Assembly (NCBI GenBank): GCA_030998225.1
Contig: JAPYXD010000680.1
Location: forward strand, 11,904,001-11,968,000
Direction: 5' to 3'
Source: Diplolepis rosae
Taxonomy: Eukaryota; Arthropoda; Insecta; Hymenoptera; Diplolepididae
Length of the DNA stretch: 64,000 bases
Shown: positions 45,257-58,679 of the stretch, piece after piece
Layout of the letters: each line of letters starts with the position of its first letter
Position numbering within the stretch: the stretch's first letter is position 1
Notes under the pieces: model-generated
Databases searched by the model: none
Seen by the model: the letters and a program-made list of their open reading frames with translations, nothing else
What the model was told of the DNA's origin: nothing
Program-made: the position numbers and the translations under genes

Positions 45257-46739
45257 GTGCAGATATTCAAAAATAAAACAAAAATACGACACTCTAGTTT
45301 GATAATTAATAAATATAAGGTATCACTTTGGAAATTTTATTTCATATAGAGGTTTTTTGTCAAAATTTCCAACCCTCTCAAGTTATCCAACATAATAAAG
45401 TTATTTACAGCTAGATACGTCAATGCATTTACAAATTAGATTCTAATCAGTCAGTCCATTCCCCTTCGCATTTGCTGTAAACACATAAAAGCTAGAATGC
45501 GTTGATAGTGCCAACTACTAATTATGTTTATTTAATACCTACACTGATAATATCTATGTAAAGAATAAATGTCGTGAGCTAGACTCCGTGAATCGACAGG
45601 TTGAAACGTGCAAAGTCATCATGCTTCGACCAGAAACAGTTTCTATTGTTAGCATTATTACTTCAATTTAATATTAGCTCTATTATTTCATTTCCAAATG
45701 TAGATATTCGACTACGCCTAATTATTAGCCAGATTTTAATAATTTTATAAAACAATATTTAAATATATTACCCCATATGTAAGATGTATACATAAATTTT
45801 TGTATTAAAATTCAAATTAATTTTCCCTTAAAAGAACCCACCAGGGTGATCATAATTTTTCTTTTTCTGCATTCCTTGAATCACTAACTTCCAAATTCTT
45901 ATTCTAATTTAAAACTCTTCTAATCTCTGACTTTTAAAATTTTCTACTTCCATACAGTTTTCTTATTTGTTTAGTAAAGGAAAATATCTTTTAGATATTC
46001 CACTTTTTAAGACTTTAGAAATCTGTAAATTTCGTTTCACTCTAAATTGTTGATTTCGATTTTTTTATACAATTCAAAATTGAGGAAAATAAAAAGATTT
46101 GAAAGGCCAAAAATGTAAAAATTTTGAAGTTTGGAAATTGGGATCTTGAAAAAGTAGAAAACTGGAGACATCAATCATATTAAATAAAGAAAAATATAAA
46201 TTAGATTAAATTAAAATGATTATATGTCATAGATATATTTTAATGATCGAGATTTTGAATCAATCAATTTATAAAAATATTTTGCGAAATATCAAAGAAA
46301 TTTGAAATAGTTCAATCATTTAATAAAATTATAGAATACTTAAAGTAATGTCAGGAATTTTCAAAAAATGTACTATTATTTCTACAAGCTTCAAAAGATA
46401 TTTATAGAAATTTAAAAAGACAAAAAGAATATATTTTATTAGAATCTCGTCTAATAAAATTTCAATTTGAATAACGTTACTTTTCAAGTAATGATTTCAA
46501 TTTTTAATAACTTTCTCACAAAAAAAAACCATTGGAAACAAATTAAAGCCCTCAGACTTTCAAAAAGAATATTATTCCAATATCTATAAACAATAATACT
46601 TGAATTTTGCACCGAAATTTTATCACAGAAACCAAATAAAAAGATTTTTTGAAAAAAAACCCATAATCACTTCGAAATTTATTTATCTGCAGTTATTATA
46701 TGTAACATATTTTATGTTAGTTGATTCGACTTAATATTT

Positions 46740-47170
46740 TTTTGAGTGGGGTTACTATCAGTAATCTGGAGCAGGGTACACGGTGAAATGTGAATTACAA
46801 GAGTGTGTTACCTCGCAGAAAAGAATTCTATGTTTGTGAATGTATTAGATTACGTCCACATTCATTCCGGTTGCTTGCAAGACCCTTGCAGTTAGCAATC
46901 GAGCGACTCTCGTATGAAATGATTGATGACTCTATTGTAGTGAGGTTTCCCATAACCCCAACATGAGCCAAACGCATGGTATACAAAAAGCCCCCCCACC
47001 CATTTCCAAAATAGGAAGAATTACAGAAAATGGAAAAATTCAGCGCGGAAGATCGATGGCGTGTTATTTGCGATGCGATTTCAAATCTGTCACTAGAGCC
47101 AGTTGCACTCAAATCAAAATAATCAAGAGATCAATGCTATCTCGTGTTCCCCAAAATGGATAAGTCGTTG
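46740..47170. other. Unassigned unique segment, slightly GC-richer
   Basis: Frames of 94 (minus, 46828-47112) and 66 codons (plus, 46963-47163) overlap. Neither shows motifs, a promoter or splice logic I can defend. Kept only because its composition differs from the flanks. Confidence 0.15.
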
Positions 47171-47740
47171 AATGGAAAACCATAAAAAATATAAGCATAA
47201 CCTTTTTATAGTGTGAACATATACTGGAATTCAAAATACCGGTAATTTGAAAAATTTAAGCCGTTTTAAAGCTCAATTTCGTGACATTTCCCAATCATTT
47301 TTGGGCTTTGAAAATTTCAAACAATAAATTGTCCATAACTGGCTTGCTTGGGTCAAACTTTGCTATTCATGGTTTCGCTCCGCAAACTCAATTTTTGATT
47401 AATATTTTTTTAAATTTAGCACTATGTGACTACACAATGAAAACCCGAAGTCTCTATATATGTGCATTTTTTAGTTTCCGAGATAATTTGACAAGTTTGT
47501 CCATAAATGGCTTAACTGGGTCAAACTTTGCTAATTTTGGTTTTGCTCCGCAAACTCAATTTTCAATTCATATTTTTTTTAACGTAGCACTATGTGACTG
47601 CAATCAAAAACCGAATTTTATATATATGTCCCTTTTTTAGTTTCCGAAATAATTTGACAAGTTTGTCCATAAATGGCCTAACTGGGTCAAACTTTGCTAA
47701 TTTTGGTTTTGCTCCGCAAACTCAATTTTCAATTCATATT

Positions 47741-47860
47741 TTTACATTCTCATCATGAATGAGAAGGTATTGGTTTTATGTGAAAAATGACTTTCGAAAT
47801 TTTCATCAAATCTTTACGTTTTGAGACCCCCTGAGTCAGAAAAAATGGTTTTTACGAAAG

Positions 47861-47904
<44 letters not shown>

Positions 47905-48190
47905 GGTCGTGTGCGGCATAACTCTCGATAGAATTATCAGATTGAATTGAGCTTTGGTACACTTTATCGGAGCCGAAAAAGTAAGGACAAGTTCGTTAAC
48001 CAGCCACATCCAATCAAAATTGAGGGATGGAGCACTACTTTTGTGTTTTTGAAAATAATTTTTTGAAAAAATCAAAAATTCCAATCCTGGTTTTTGATAG
48101 TGCTCATAAATCTCTAAAAATTATCCTAATAACATTTTTTGATTAAATCAAAATTAGAAATGTTACAGCATATTCAAATTCGAAAAAAGT
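47741..48190 (+). mobile_element. TTACATTCTCATCAT-family insertion with (TCTG)n
   Basis: TTTTTACATTCTCATCATGA, GAGAAGGTATTGG, TTACGTTTTGAGACC, a (TCTG)n run at 47864-47904, CTCGATAGAATTATCAG and GTAAGGACAAGTTCG match 38507-38900 closely. Only one arm is present, so it is truncated. Confidence 0.6.
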
Positions 48191-48372
48191 GAAAAAACCG
48201 AAGTCTCTATATATGTCCCTTTCTTAGTTTCCGAAATAATTTGACAAGTTTGTCCATAACTGGCTTGCCTGGGTCAGACTTTGCTATTCATGGTTTCGCT
48301 CCGCAAACTCAATTTTTAATTTATATTTTTTTAAATTTAGCACTATGTGACTGCAATCAAAACCCGAAGTCT

Positions 48373-48981
48373 CACTGAGAAAACTGGAGTGTCAAACTTT
48401 GAGTGTCAAAATGTAGATAGTCAGTCTGAACTTCTAGATAGTACAACACTCTTTCCGATATTTTTTTTCTTTGGTCAGGGAGACACTCATTTGATATTCT
48501 GCTTAACTGTTACGAGAGTGTCAGAATCACTATAAAGAGTGTCGATTGGTGAAATACGCGCCAAAATTGTAAAGTCACGTGGGTTCGCCTATTTTTCCTC
48601 CAATATCACCAGCGTAGACTCTAACCTCATTGCCGGTTTCGCGTCCTTTACGTGTTAAAGTGTCACGAGGGTTATTTTTGCCAACTAATTGGTGAGTACC
48701 TATTTCACTTGCTATAATAACATAATAATTGTGAAAGCTTAAATGTAATAGTTTTGAGGTTAGCCATAGAAGTAGATTATAGTCTATTTTTCCCTCTTCG
48801 ATAATCTATTTTTCTCTCTGCGATGATCAACTCTTCCCTCTAAAGTATTCAAGTTGACCATCTTATTTTCACAATTCACAGGTAATAAGTTACACTATCT
48901 AGAAGGCTGTCCTATAGTTTAACCTCAAATATAGTCTGCTTCACCCTCCAAATGTTTAGGTTGACATTCCAGTTTTCTCAG
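48373..48981. mobile_element. TIR element, CACTGAGAAAACTGGAGTGT ends
   Basis: CACTGAGAAAACTGGAGTGT at the left is mirrored by ACATTCCAGTTTTCTCAGTG. It splits a satellite unit whose empty site is visible in neighbouring units (GAAGTCTCTATATATG), suggesting a target duplication of about 2 bp (CT). Inside, a GC-richer patch at 48560-48670 has no ORF. Confidence 0.65.
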
Positions 48982-49548
48982 TGCTCTATATATGTCTCTT
49001 TTTCAGTTTACGAGATAATTTAACGAGTTTTTCCATAAATGGCTTGCTTTGTTCAAATTTCAAAAAAAAAAATTTTCACAATAAAACATGTTTTTTTTGT
49101 CGAAAATCACTATTCTGCATATTTTTGACTGTTTTGAAGATCATACGACGAAAAAAGAAGAAAAAAAAATTCGTCACACGAGACGTCACAAACTTCAGCC
49201 CAATCTGTTGAAGATGTGCATCTAATATGAAACTGATCGTTTAAATAACCATTTTGAGAAATACGATTTTCCAAGAGACGTGTTTGAAGCTCTTTAAGTG
49301 ACGCACTGAAAATGACAACTATATTAAGTTCTATGTGTTTATAAATAATAATTTTTTATGTCGCATTTCAATTGCAAAAAAAGTCATAAAAACAGCCTTT
49401 CGGGATAGAAACTTCATTGAAAAATTAATTATACTAATAACAAGGAAGACATTTGTCAATCTTAAGTTAAATTGAAGATATATGTTGATGTTGGTAATTG
49501 GCTTTAGGGTCCAAGGTTGATAAAAACTCAGAGTTTTACATAATCAGA

Positions 49549-49580
49549 CGTTTCGGCTCTGATCGGAGCCCTCATCAGTG
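49549..49580 (-). ncRNA. Hammerhead-like motif with compensated stem II
   Basis: Minus strand: CTGATGAG, GGCTC, loop CGATCA, GAGCC, GAAACG. Compared with the 610 and 62827 copies the A-U pair is replaced by G-C on both sides. The flank TTGGCTTTAGGGTCCAAGG is shared. 49061-49480 and 49600-49870 are AT-rich without features. Confidence 0.6.
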
Positions 49581-49869
49581 ATTTATTCAAATCTAAAAAT
49601 ACAGAAAAAGGGTTTTGCTAACATAGGATATTTTGCATACAAAATTTTTTGTAAAAATTTAACAAGTAATTATAATTATGTTTTTACATGTAGGTAAATA
49701 AATTTTGATATTACTTTGAGGTAAATATTTCATTCACATAACCTAACAAACTAGATACCAGAAAGCATTTTTTGGAAGGTTGGAATTAAGTGTCTAAATA
49801 TAAAAAATATTTTTAATTGACATTCGTGCATGGAATTGTAGATTGAAATTTTTGTGGTGTAGTTTTTAA

Positions 49870-50745
<876 letters not shown>

Positions 50746-51329
50746 TTTTCAAATTCTTTAAATATTATTTCTTTTGGTATGAAGTGCAATCTGTAAATTT
50801 TATTTAATTCAACATTTTTTTCTTTGGCATATTTTCCTTAGAAATTTGTCCGCTGTGATACTTTTTTAGCAAGAAGAACTGAAAAATTGATAGTTTTTTT
50901 GCAATGACTTAGAACATAAAGAGTCCGTAGAGTTATAAAAAAGGCTTTTTCCCAATCGTGGGTATAGACAATGAGGCTGCTTATTCGGAATGTACACAAA
51001 AAGGCCATAAATTTTCATATAATATTGCACATAAAGTTTTCTTTGGTTTGAGTCTAGATCTAAAATTACCTATGTAAATATTTCTTATGTGTAAAGCAAT
51101 GAGAATAGCACTGTGTAAAATCCAGTTTTTGGAAGTAAATTGCCGATTTTTTGGTTTGACAAGTAGATGTAAGAAAAAATATTGTAAAAAATTATAAGTT
51201 GTGTAAAGAAATTTAGATGCGATTGTACATAGAAAGAAAAAAATTTGTTTACATAAATAAAGGTATGAAAAGACGTAGAGAGCCGCGAAAAAAACTTTGC
51301 CTGTTTTTGCAGATTTTTATTCATGCAGA

Positions 51330-51540
51330 AAAAAAATTACTTGATCTAACCAAACTATTTTGTTAAGTTAAATACTTGTTTGATTCAATCAAATCGTATC
51401 CAAACCAATAATATTTGGGTGCATGAAACTAGTTCTTTGGTTGAATCAACCAAAAATTTGGTAAAGCTTATACAATAAGCAAACTTTCTATCTTAATTTT
51501 GGTTGGATCACTTAAAAATGTTCAGTGTGTGACGAATACT
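51330..51540. mobile_element. GGTTGATTTAACC fold-back MITE, copy 3
   Basis: CAGAAAAAAAATTACTTGAT, CTAACCAAAC ... TTTGGTTGAATCAACCAAAA ... GGTTGGATCACTTAAAAATG. Same family as 23583-23862, including the CCAAACCAATAATATTTGG/GTATCC region. 50746-51329 holds nothing clear. Confidence 0.5.
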
Positions 51541-51614
51541 GAATATTTTGCATAGAAATTTCGGGACATCTAAACGAGGGAAAATAAACTATCTCTGGAT
51601 TTGGTCAATAAATC

Positions 51615-51858
51615 AAGGGCATGTGATATTCCCTAAATGAGCGAATTTTATTGATTTAAAGTTTCTACATGTTTATATCCAAACTAGATAAAATTTTGTT
51701 TTCAAAATTTAAGAAATGCAAGAGAAAATGAAAATTTCACAAAATATTTTGGAAATTTTTTATCCATTATCAAAATGAAAAGTAGTTTATCTACGTCCGT
51801 TTTCATCTTCTCTACCATTTCTCAAATTTTGAAAAGAAAATTACTATTGAGACCATGT
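51615..51858. mobile_element. Fold-back MITE, AAGGGCATGT ends, copy 2
   Basis: AAGGGCATGTGATATT, TTTCTACATGTTTATATCCA and TTTTGTTTTCAAAATTTAAG match the 34671-35010 copy. The right end is more decayed. Confidence 0.5.
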
Positions 51859-52063
51859 ACTATATCGCTCACGTGACAATCAAGAAAAAGTTTACCAATG
51901 TTTGTTTCCGCAATTTTTCCTATATACTATCTTCTTTGCTCAAATTAAGAGACATTATAAAAAACATTCCAAGTCCCGTGACTTCTTTAAGGATTAGATA
52001 ATCAAAATAATTATCTGCAGTAGTACCAAAATTAATTTCTTTGATGACATAATCCACACCCAG

Positions 52064-52262
52064 AAAACAGTTTCTTTGAATTGAAGAAACATTTCTTTGA
52101 ATTGAAGAAAGTTTTCTTGATTTAAACAAATCTATTTCTTTGGATCAAAGAAAACTTTTTTGAATTAACAAAACTTTCTTTAATTCAAAGAAATTTTTTC
52201 TTTGACCATATATCAAAGAAATGTTTCTTTGATTCAAAGAAACTGTTTTCTCAGTGGAAAAA
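52064..52262. mobile_element. TTTCTTTGATTCAAAGAAA fold-back MITE
   Basis: AGAAAACAGTTTCTTTGAAT and ATTCAAAGAAACTGTTTTCT are inverted ends 195 bp apart. TTTCTTTGAATTGAAGAAA units repeat between them. Confidence 0.7.
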
Positions 52263-52520
52263 TGAGTCACAGAATCCGTTCTACTAAATTCTTTATCACA
52301 TTTCTCAATTAGAGCAAAAGAACAAAAACTATTATACACAAATAATTGCGGAAACTAAAACTCGCTAAATTTGTGCTAAAATGGCCCTAAATAAATTGTT
52401 ATTGATGGTATAAATGATCTCTAAGTTCAGCAAAATCTCATATTTTATGGATTTTCTGTACAAATGGTCAAAAGATGACTTTCCAACAACCTCTTAACTT
52501 GTTGACACTTCCCAGCATAA

Positions 52521-53060
52521 TTTCGAAGAAAGCACCTTCTCCAGCATCTAGACGTCTTCCGGGATAGTGGTATACCAACAATAATTATTGTCTCCCTTGT
52601 CCTGAAAGTCAGAATCTTAAACGATTCTACTATATCTATCGACATGTCACTCAAACTTCACGTCACAACACTACGGCAGGAGGCTACCGACGAGTGGACA
52701 ATGTTCAGGAGACATCGCCTTCATATTTCATATCGCAGCGTTTTTACACTGACTCGACCACATAATGGCATAATGGAATTAGATCCATTGACCCCGCAAC
52801 ATTTCGCGAGGACAATGAACACGCCTATCTCCTCTAGCAACGGAAAATAATAGAAAATACCTGGGAAGTTTGTTGGAATTCGGGAAGAAGTTGATTCCCT
52901 TGAGAGAGACCTCATCCTGCTCCGCCTCGTTTCAGGCAGCGATGTTAATTTTGTTTTCTGTACTACCACCCACGATCAACAAATATTTTACGAATTTGGT
53001 TATTACTTCAAATATTTTCTTACAGGGAGGAGAAAAATTTCAGGGATCATAGGGGGCTAG
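52521..53060 (+). pseudogene. Decayed open frame of ~180 codons, unknown
   Basis: One reading frame is open from 52521 to 52850, hits TAA TAG, and continues open to 53060. The first part includes MSLKLHVTTLRQEATDEW from ATG 52644; the second has a coiled-coil-like GIREEVDSLERDLILLRL. Composition is balanced while flanks are AT-rich. The antisense strand is also partly open (52445-52654, 52721-52969), so strand is not certain. It may be a transposon or host gene fossil; no family recognised. Confidence 0.35.
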
Positions 53061-53534
53061 TAGTTTAATTTCGGGGTAATCTGAGGATTTATTTTTTAAT
53101 AAGAAAAGTACCAAATTTAAAATTCCCGTTTTCCAGTTCTTTATTGTTAATTGAATACTATACCAAATGATAGTTCATTATGAGACATCAACCACAGAGA
53201 AGTTTTACGTTCAGCATAAGATTAGTTTCAGGGATATAAAAAGTCAAAGTAGTCGGCATCCATAAAGGAATTATGACACTACCAATACTTTGTAACAAAA
53301 ATTTTTGGTAAAAATTTTTCGAAACTCGATACCCATGGGTTCTATGAGTTGCTAATTACAAATTTAGTATCAGATTCAACAAAATCAAGATGATGAACAT
53401 AATATGGCGGACAAAAATACTGCAATAATCATTTACATCTATGGAAAATGTTAGATTGTAGTTTTTTTGGCTCGCTGATTACAAATTTGCTATCAGATTT
53501 ATCTTCAGAGAAGGTAAAATACTAAAAAGTAATT

Positions 53535-54940
53535 CAGCAAAGGAGGCAAGATTAAAATGTTATCCAGCCAGTGAAGACAAATATTAAAAGGTTATCCAAC
53601 CACTGAGGGCAAGATTAAAGGCTATTCAAGCATTGAAAGTAAGATTAAATATTATCCAAACAGTGAAGGCAATATTAAAGGTTATCCATACAGTGAAGGT
53701 ATTTCCAAAAGTATATCCAGACGCTGGAGGTAAGATCATAAACTTATCGAACCATTGAAGGCAAAGATTAAAAGGTTATCCAACCATTGAAGGTAAGATT
53801 ATAGGTTATCCAATCATTGCAGGCAAATTTAAAGGTTATGCATTCAGCAGATGTAACTTTAAAAGATTATGAAACCAGTGAAGACAAGATTAAAGGATAT
53901 CCATCCAGTGAAAGGAAAATAAAAAAGTTATCCAGACGCTGGAGGCAAGACCATGAACTTATCGAACCATTGAAGGCAAAGATTAAAAGGTTATCCAACC
54001 ACTGAGGGCAAGATTAAAGGCTATCCAAGTATTGAAAGTAAGATTATAGGTTATCCAATCACTGCAGGCAAGTTGAAAGGTTATGCAGTCAGTGGAGGTA
54101 TAGCTTTGAAAGATTATAAAACCAGTGAATACAAGATTATAGGATATCCAGCCAGTGAAAGCAAAACAAAAAAGTTATCCAGACGCTGGAGGCAAGACCA
54201 TGGACTTATCCAACCATTGAATGCAATGATTAAAAGGTTATCTAACCACTGAGGGCAAGATTAATGGCTATCCAAGCATTGAATGTAAGATTAAATATCA
54301 TCCAAACAGTGAAGGCAATACTAAAGGTTATCCATACAGTGAAGGTACTTCCAAAAGTATATCCAGACGCTGGAGGTAAGATCATAAACTTATCTAACCA
54401 TTAAAGGTAAGATTATAGGTTATCCAATTATTGCAGGCAAATTTAAAGGTTATGCATTCAGCAAATGTAACTTTAAAAGATTATGAAACCAGTGAAGACA
54501 AGATTAAAGGATATCCATCCAGTGAAGGCAAAATGGAAAGGTTATCCACCCGCTGGAGGCAAGATCATAAACTTATTCAACCATTGAAGGCAAGATTATG
54601 GATTATCCAACCATTTAAGGCAAGATTAAAGGTTAACCAGCCGTTGGAGGAAAAATCATAAACTCATCCAACCACTGAAGATAAATATTAAAAGGTTATT
54701 TAACCACTGAAGGCAAGTTTAAAGGCTATTCAAGCATTGATTATAAGATTAAAGGTTATCCAACCAATGAAAGCTGGATTAAAGGTTATCTTGCCAGTGG
54801 AGGAAAGATTGAAGGCTATTCATCCAGTGGAGGCAAATTTATAGGTTATCCAATCAGTGGAGGCAAGATCAAAAGATAATTTAGCCGGTTAAGGCAAGAT
54901 TAAATGTTATCTAACCAGTGAAGACAAAGTTAAAAATACA
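53535..54940 (+). repeat. 30-bp minisatellite with ~650-bp higher-order repeat
   Basis: About 45 units of the type AAGGTTATCC-AACCATTGAA-GGCAAGATTA. In-frame units read IKGYP-xx-EGK, a decapeptide. Units of 31 bp break the frame, leaving small frames at 53817-54005 and 54431-54661 (IKGYPSSE...). A block of about 230 bp (53680-53915) recurs at 54328-54530, giving higher-order structure. 53061-53534 and 54941-55440 show no feature beyond a short direct repeat (ATTACAAATTTAGTATCAGA, 53355 and 53483). Confidence 0.8.
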
Positions 54941-55440
54941 ACTTAAACTTTTCTGTGATCAATGTCTCATCATGAGCTAGCATTTGGCATACACTCAAGA
55001 TTCATAATAGGGGAATTCGGTGTAGGAACTTCCTAGAATTAGTTTGGTGATGGTGCAGTACGAGAAATCGAATAAAATAGCGACGTAAACAATTTGGAGT
55101 CGTTAAGTGCCGTAAGAAGAAAAGTTCTTGCGTTCCTGATTGTGATACGTTAGTATAGGCAGTTTGATGAAAATTTGAGATATCGGCATTACTGGACATT
55201 ATCCAATTTTCCTTTTTTTAAACTGGTACTGAATAAGGCTCCCATTTGTGGCTAGAATGTCTTCCCTTCCTAATTTTCATAAGTTTTATGATTATTATGA
55301 TTTTCATTACCTAAAAATTACGAAGAAACTGACTCAGTACCAATTTAATCATCAGAAACAATTAACTGTGAGTCAATATAACAATGAACATGTACCGAAA
55401 AATGTCTAAAAAAATTTTCGAAAAAAAATTACATTCTATC

Positions 55441-55720
55441 TTAAGGGGGTCTCCTTATCAGAAACTTTCGAAAAATCGATTTTTTTTTTTGTTTCTATCG
55501 ATGGAACTATTATCAGAGAATATTGTCGCGAAATTTTACAGTCCATATCGGAATCGTTTTGATGGTAGAGTTCCGAACAGTGGCTCTGCGTAAGTTGATT
55601 TTTCACCGTCTGAAAACTTTAAAGCGCGTTTTCTCGAAACGACATTTTTCAAAATTGCGTGCGCGATTAAAAAATAACCATCAAAGCTATTATTATAAAC
55701 TTTTTTTTTATTTGTAGATA
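55441..55720 (+). mobile_element. TTAA element E, left part only
   Basis: Starts TTAAGGGGGTCTCCTTATCA and holds the shared box (ACTTTAAAGCGCGTTTTCTCGAAACG) near 55618. No matching right end was found, so it is truncated or continues unrecognised toward 56060, where GC-richer sequence (CGTGGCGAGACGCTGCGCGG) lies. Confidence 0.4.
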
Positions 55721-55729
55721 ATTAAAATG

Positions 55730-55893
55730 CGCTTATAGTGAACCTTTAATTTACATGATACAGTATTTATTTTCATTATATATAACGCATTTTCAACAAA
55801 AAAAAAAGGCGAAAAAATTGATTTTTTTGAAAAGTAACTTAAAAGATCAATTAAAAAATTTTTTTTTACAATTTTTTAGGTTCACTATAAGCG
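55730..55893. mobile_element. Small MITE, CGCTTATAGTGAACCT ends
   Basis: CGCTTATAGTGAACCT at the left and its exact inverse AGGTTCACTATAAGCG at the right, 164 bp overall. 55894-57960 holds only AT-rich sequence in which I see no gene. Confidence 0.65.
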
Positions 55894-57964
55894 GAAGACT
55901 CTTCTGATTAAAAAAAAAATATATATGTGTGTTTCAGTTGAAAACTTCGGACAATATCATGCACGCGATTTCAATTGTCCGTGGCGAGACGCTGCGCGGG
56001 ATCTTCGATTAGTCCGAGGTTCTTTGTCGTTTTCAAATAATAAAAAAACTATTTTTACAAGTTCAAATATGTATCTAAATATATGCGGAAAATCGTTGAC
56101 CTGTGGTTTTATTTTCTGCTTAAAAAAAAATTAGGAAAAAACACAAAACATTTTTCTGAAAATTTAGAAAATATGATATAATACAATAAGGAACGACTGT
56201 CTACTTCATTTTTGTAAATATCTTGAAAAATATTTTTTTACAAAAAATAAAACTGGTAAAGTCATTGGCAATAACAGTTAACTTTACACTTTTTTCAGGA
56301 AAATACTCTGTGTGCAAAAAAGTTATCTTACATGAACATAAACGATAGGGAAGATACATCTAAATGATTTAATTTGCTAAACGAGTGTCTAAATACCTTA
56401 CTATAATTAGAAAGTACAGTACAAACTCATCAAATTTCTAAAAAAATCAAAATTCTGATTTTGTGACAATAAATTATGAATAGCAGTATTTCTACTTTTA
56501 TTTTTGTTCATGATTAAAAACATAATTTATTCAAATTCAATTGAATAACTGCCAGAACTTTATATTTGCTTTTTAATAAATGATCAATTTGTCCGATTTT
56601 GCCCGCCCACTTTTTGCAATAGATGGAATCCACTTCTTTCACAATTTCTCCATTCCTAACTCAATTTCTATTCTTTTACAATGACATTTACTTTCATGAA
56701 AGTAGAATAGTCTTCGTATATTATCATGTTTTGTTATATATTTTAATACACTTTTTGAAAAATTATGACCGTCTACACTTAAGTGGCTCATAATGCTCGG
56801 CTATCCTCTAATTGAGTCACGTGGTGAGGTTGACCTATCCCTTTAAATGTTAGACCTTCTTGACGCTTAACATTGTCATGAAACTGCTTTTATGGTAAAT
56901 TTTAAAACATATTTCGGAACTTCAGAAAAGGAGGGAAAAGTGATGAAATTCTTTGACGCAGAAATGACGGGGGAGGAGTCGAAGGAGTGTAAAGTAGGAG
57001 ACTGACTGTGATGTCTGAAATTTTTCTGATGTCAATTGAATGCCATTTTTGAGGCTTCGTTTCATAATTTTAGCATAATATTTTTCTAAAGAATGAATTC
57101 ATATATTTAGGTATTGCACTAAAAATAATTAAGGCGCTGAGAATGACAGCTAGGTAAAGCCCAAAAATCAAAATTCACATGAGGAATAAAAAACATTTTC
57201 CCTCATAGGACTCGAAACAGAAAATTGTGAGAAAATTATAGAAGGAAGTGATCTTTGTGGGCTATACGTCGAAGATTTGAAAAAAATTCTCAGAGTAGTA
57301 GAAAAGAAAAAAGAAATGGGCTTTGCCTAGTTGTCATTTTCAATTATCTGGAAACACCTACTTGTTTCATATTTCAAATCTGTACAAAAACTTTAACAGC
57401 TTTTGAAAATGATCTTTAATTTCTTTTAAAATAACTAAATAATTTTTTTTTAAAATAAATTAAAAATAAATATTTAAATATTAATAAAAAAAAACAGAAA
57501 ATATATATTTAATCCTCCTCTATATTTCTCAGTAGTAAAGAAAAAAAACAAAATGGCGGGATTTAACTAGTCATCATTATCAGTTTTTCATTTAAGCAAT
57601 TTTGTTAGATAAAGAAAATTTGATTGTGAAGGGACAAAGTATATTTGTTTCATTTGGCCACATTTTTTTAATGATGTCTTTTTTAATCAGTGTAATTTTC
57701 GTTGATTATCCGGATAAGAAAATACATAAAAAAGACGTCCGAGAAAATATTTTTTAGATTTCAAATTTACTGTATTAACATTCAACAAGATGCTAGCTAA
57801 AATTTCCTAACGATTATTCCCACAGAAGGATTTCAAATACTTTAAATTTGAATTATATATTATATAGTCTTTTTTCATTTATAATAATTTAAAAACTTGT
57901 AAAATTAGAAGTTTATGAATATGTAATATTTCAAATTTCAAATTAAAGGACACATTCAAGTCCA

Positions 57965-57990
57965 CGCGTTTCGATCCTTAGCTAGGATCC
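57965..57990 (-). ncRNA. Hammerhead-like motif, diverged
   Basis: Minus strand: GGATCCT, AGCT(A), AGGATC, GAAACGCG. The stem is perfect and different in sequence from all other copies, and GAAACG is intact, but the CTGATGAG box is replaced by TTAAAAAG. Flank homology to the other copies is not seen. Confidence 0.35.
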
Positions 57991-58679
57991 TTTTTAAGGC
58001 TGTAAAAAAAATGTTTATAATAGAAATAATAACAATTCCACGTTATATAAACATTATTTAGGAAAAACAGCATAATAAATTTTAGTCAAAATTAACTATT
58101 CTTTAAATATTATAAAAAACATTTGTTGCAAATGTAAATAATTTTATAGTGTTTGGTGTAAAGAGCTTGAATAATAATTATACCTAATTAATTAAAATGG
58201 ACATACTCTCAGTCACACTCTGAAACAAAGCATTGTATCTTTAGCCTCTTCTTTTTTATCAAGTAAACGTATTTTAATAAATCCAAGAGATTGCAAATAG
58301 TTTTTTAAGATAAGAGTGAGAGAAATAAGATTCACGAAGAATGCGTAGGAAAAAAGAAAAACAAAGCCGGAGGGATTGACTTTCCTAGATAAGCAAACAG
58401 AACACGCCATCCGAGATCGAATAGTCGACAATGAAAGACTGGACATTCGGAGACACAAGCAAGGAGCCATGGGTGGGTTGCAGATAAAAGAAACTACAGC
58501 GGCTGGACGTGACGGTTGTGGCTCAGCATGACAATGCAGGTGCCTCATCCCACGTCAAAACTCAGCATGGCGCCAAACAGGATAGGTACCAACCGATCAA
58601 CTGGTCCATAATTGTTTAAGGGGATTAGTCCGTAGAGTTTACACGTCCCAGGAAAAGACTCGCTGATATTTATCCGGCA

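Larger units (their letters stand above)
47281..49060 (+). repeat. ~170-bp satellite array interrupted by two insertions
   Basis: Units share CTCTATATATGTCCCTTTTT, AGTTTCCGAAATAATTTGAC, AAGTTTGTCCATAAATGGC and GGTTTTGCTCCGCAAACTCA. Copies start near 47281 (diverged), 47450, 47617, 48203 and 48984. They are split by a TTACATTCTCATCAT-family fragment (47741-48190) and a TIR element (48373-48981). Frames across the array (e.g. 47281-47640) are artefacts. Confidence 0.65.

Noticed and set aside
47281..47640. 119-codon ORF in satellite
   Set aside because: Frame crosses satellite units and is not kept between them.
47864..47904. (TCTG)n tract as a CRISPR-like or regulatory array
   Set aside because: Plain tetranucleotide microsatellite inside a dispersed repeat; no spacers.
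58213..58548. 111-codon minus ORF
   Set aside because: No motif or splice context; lies where the 3' UTR of the exon at 58680-58826 would be.
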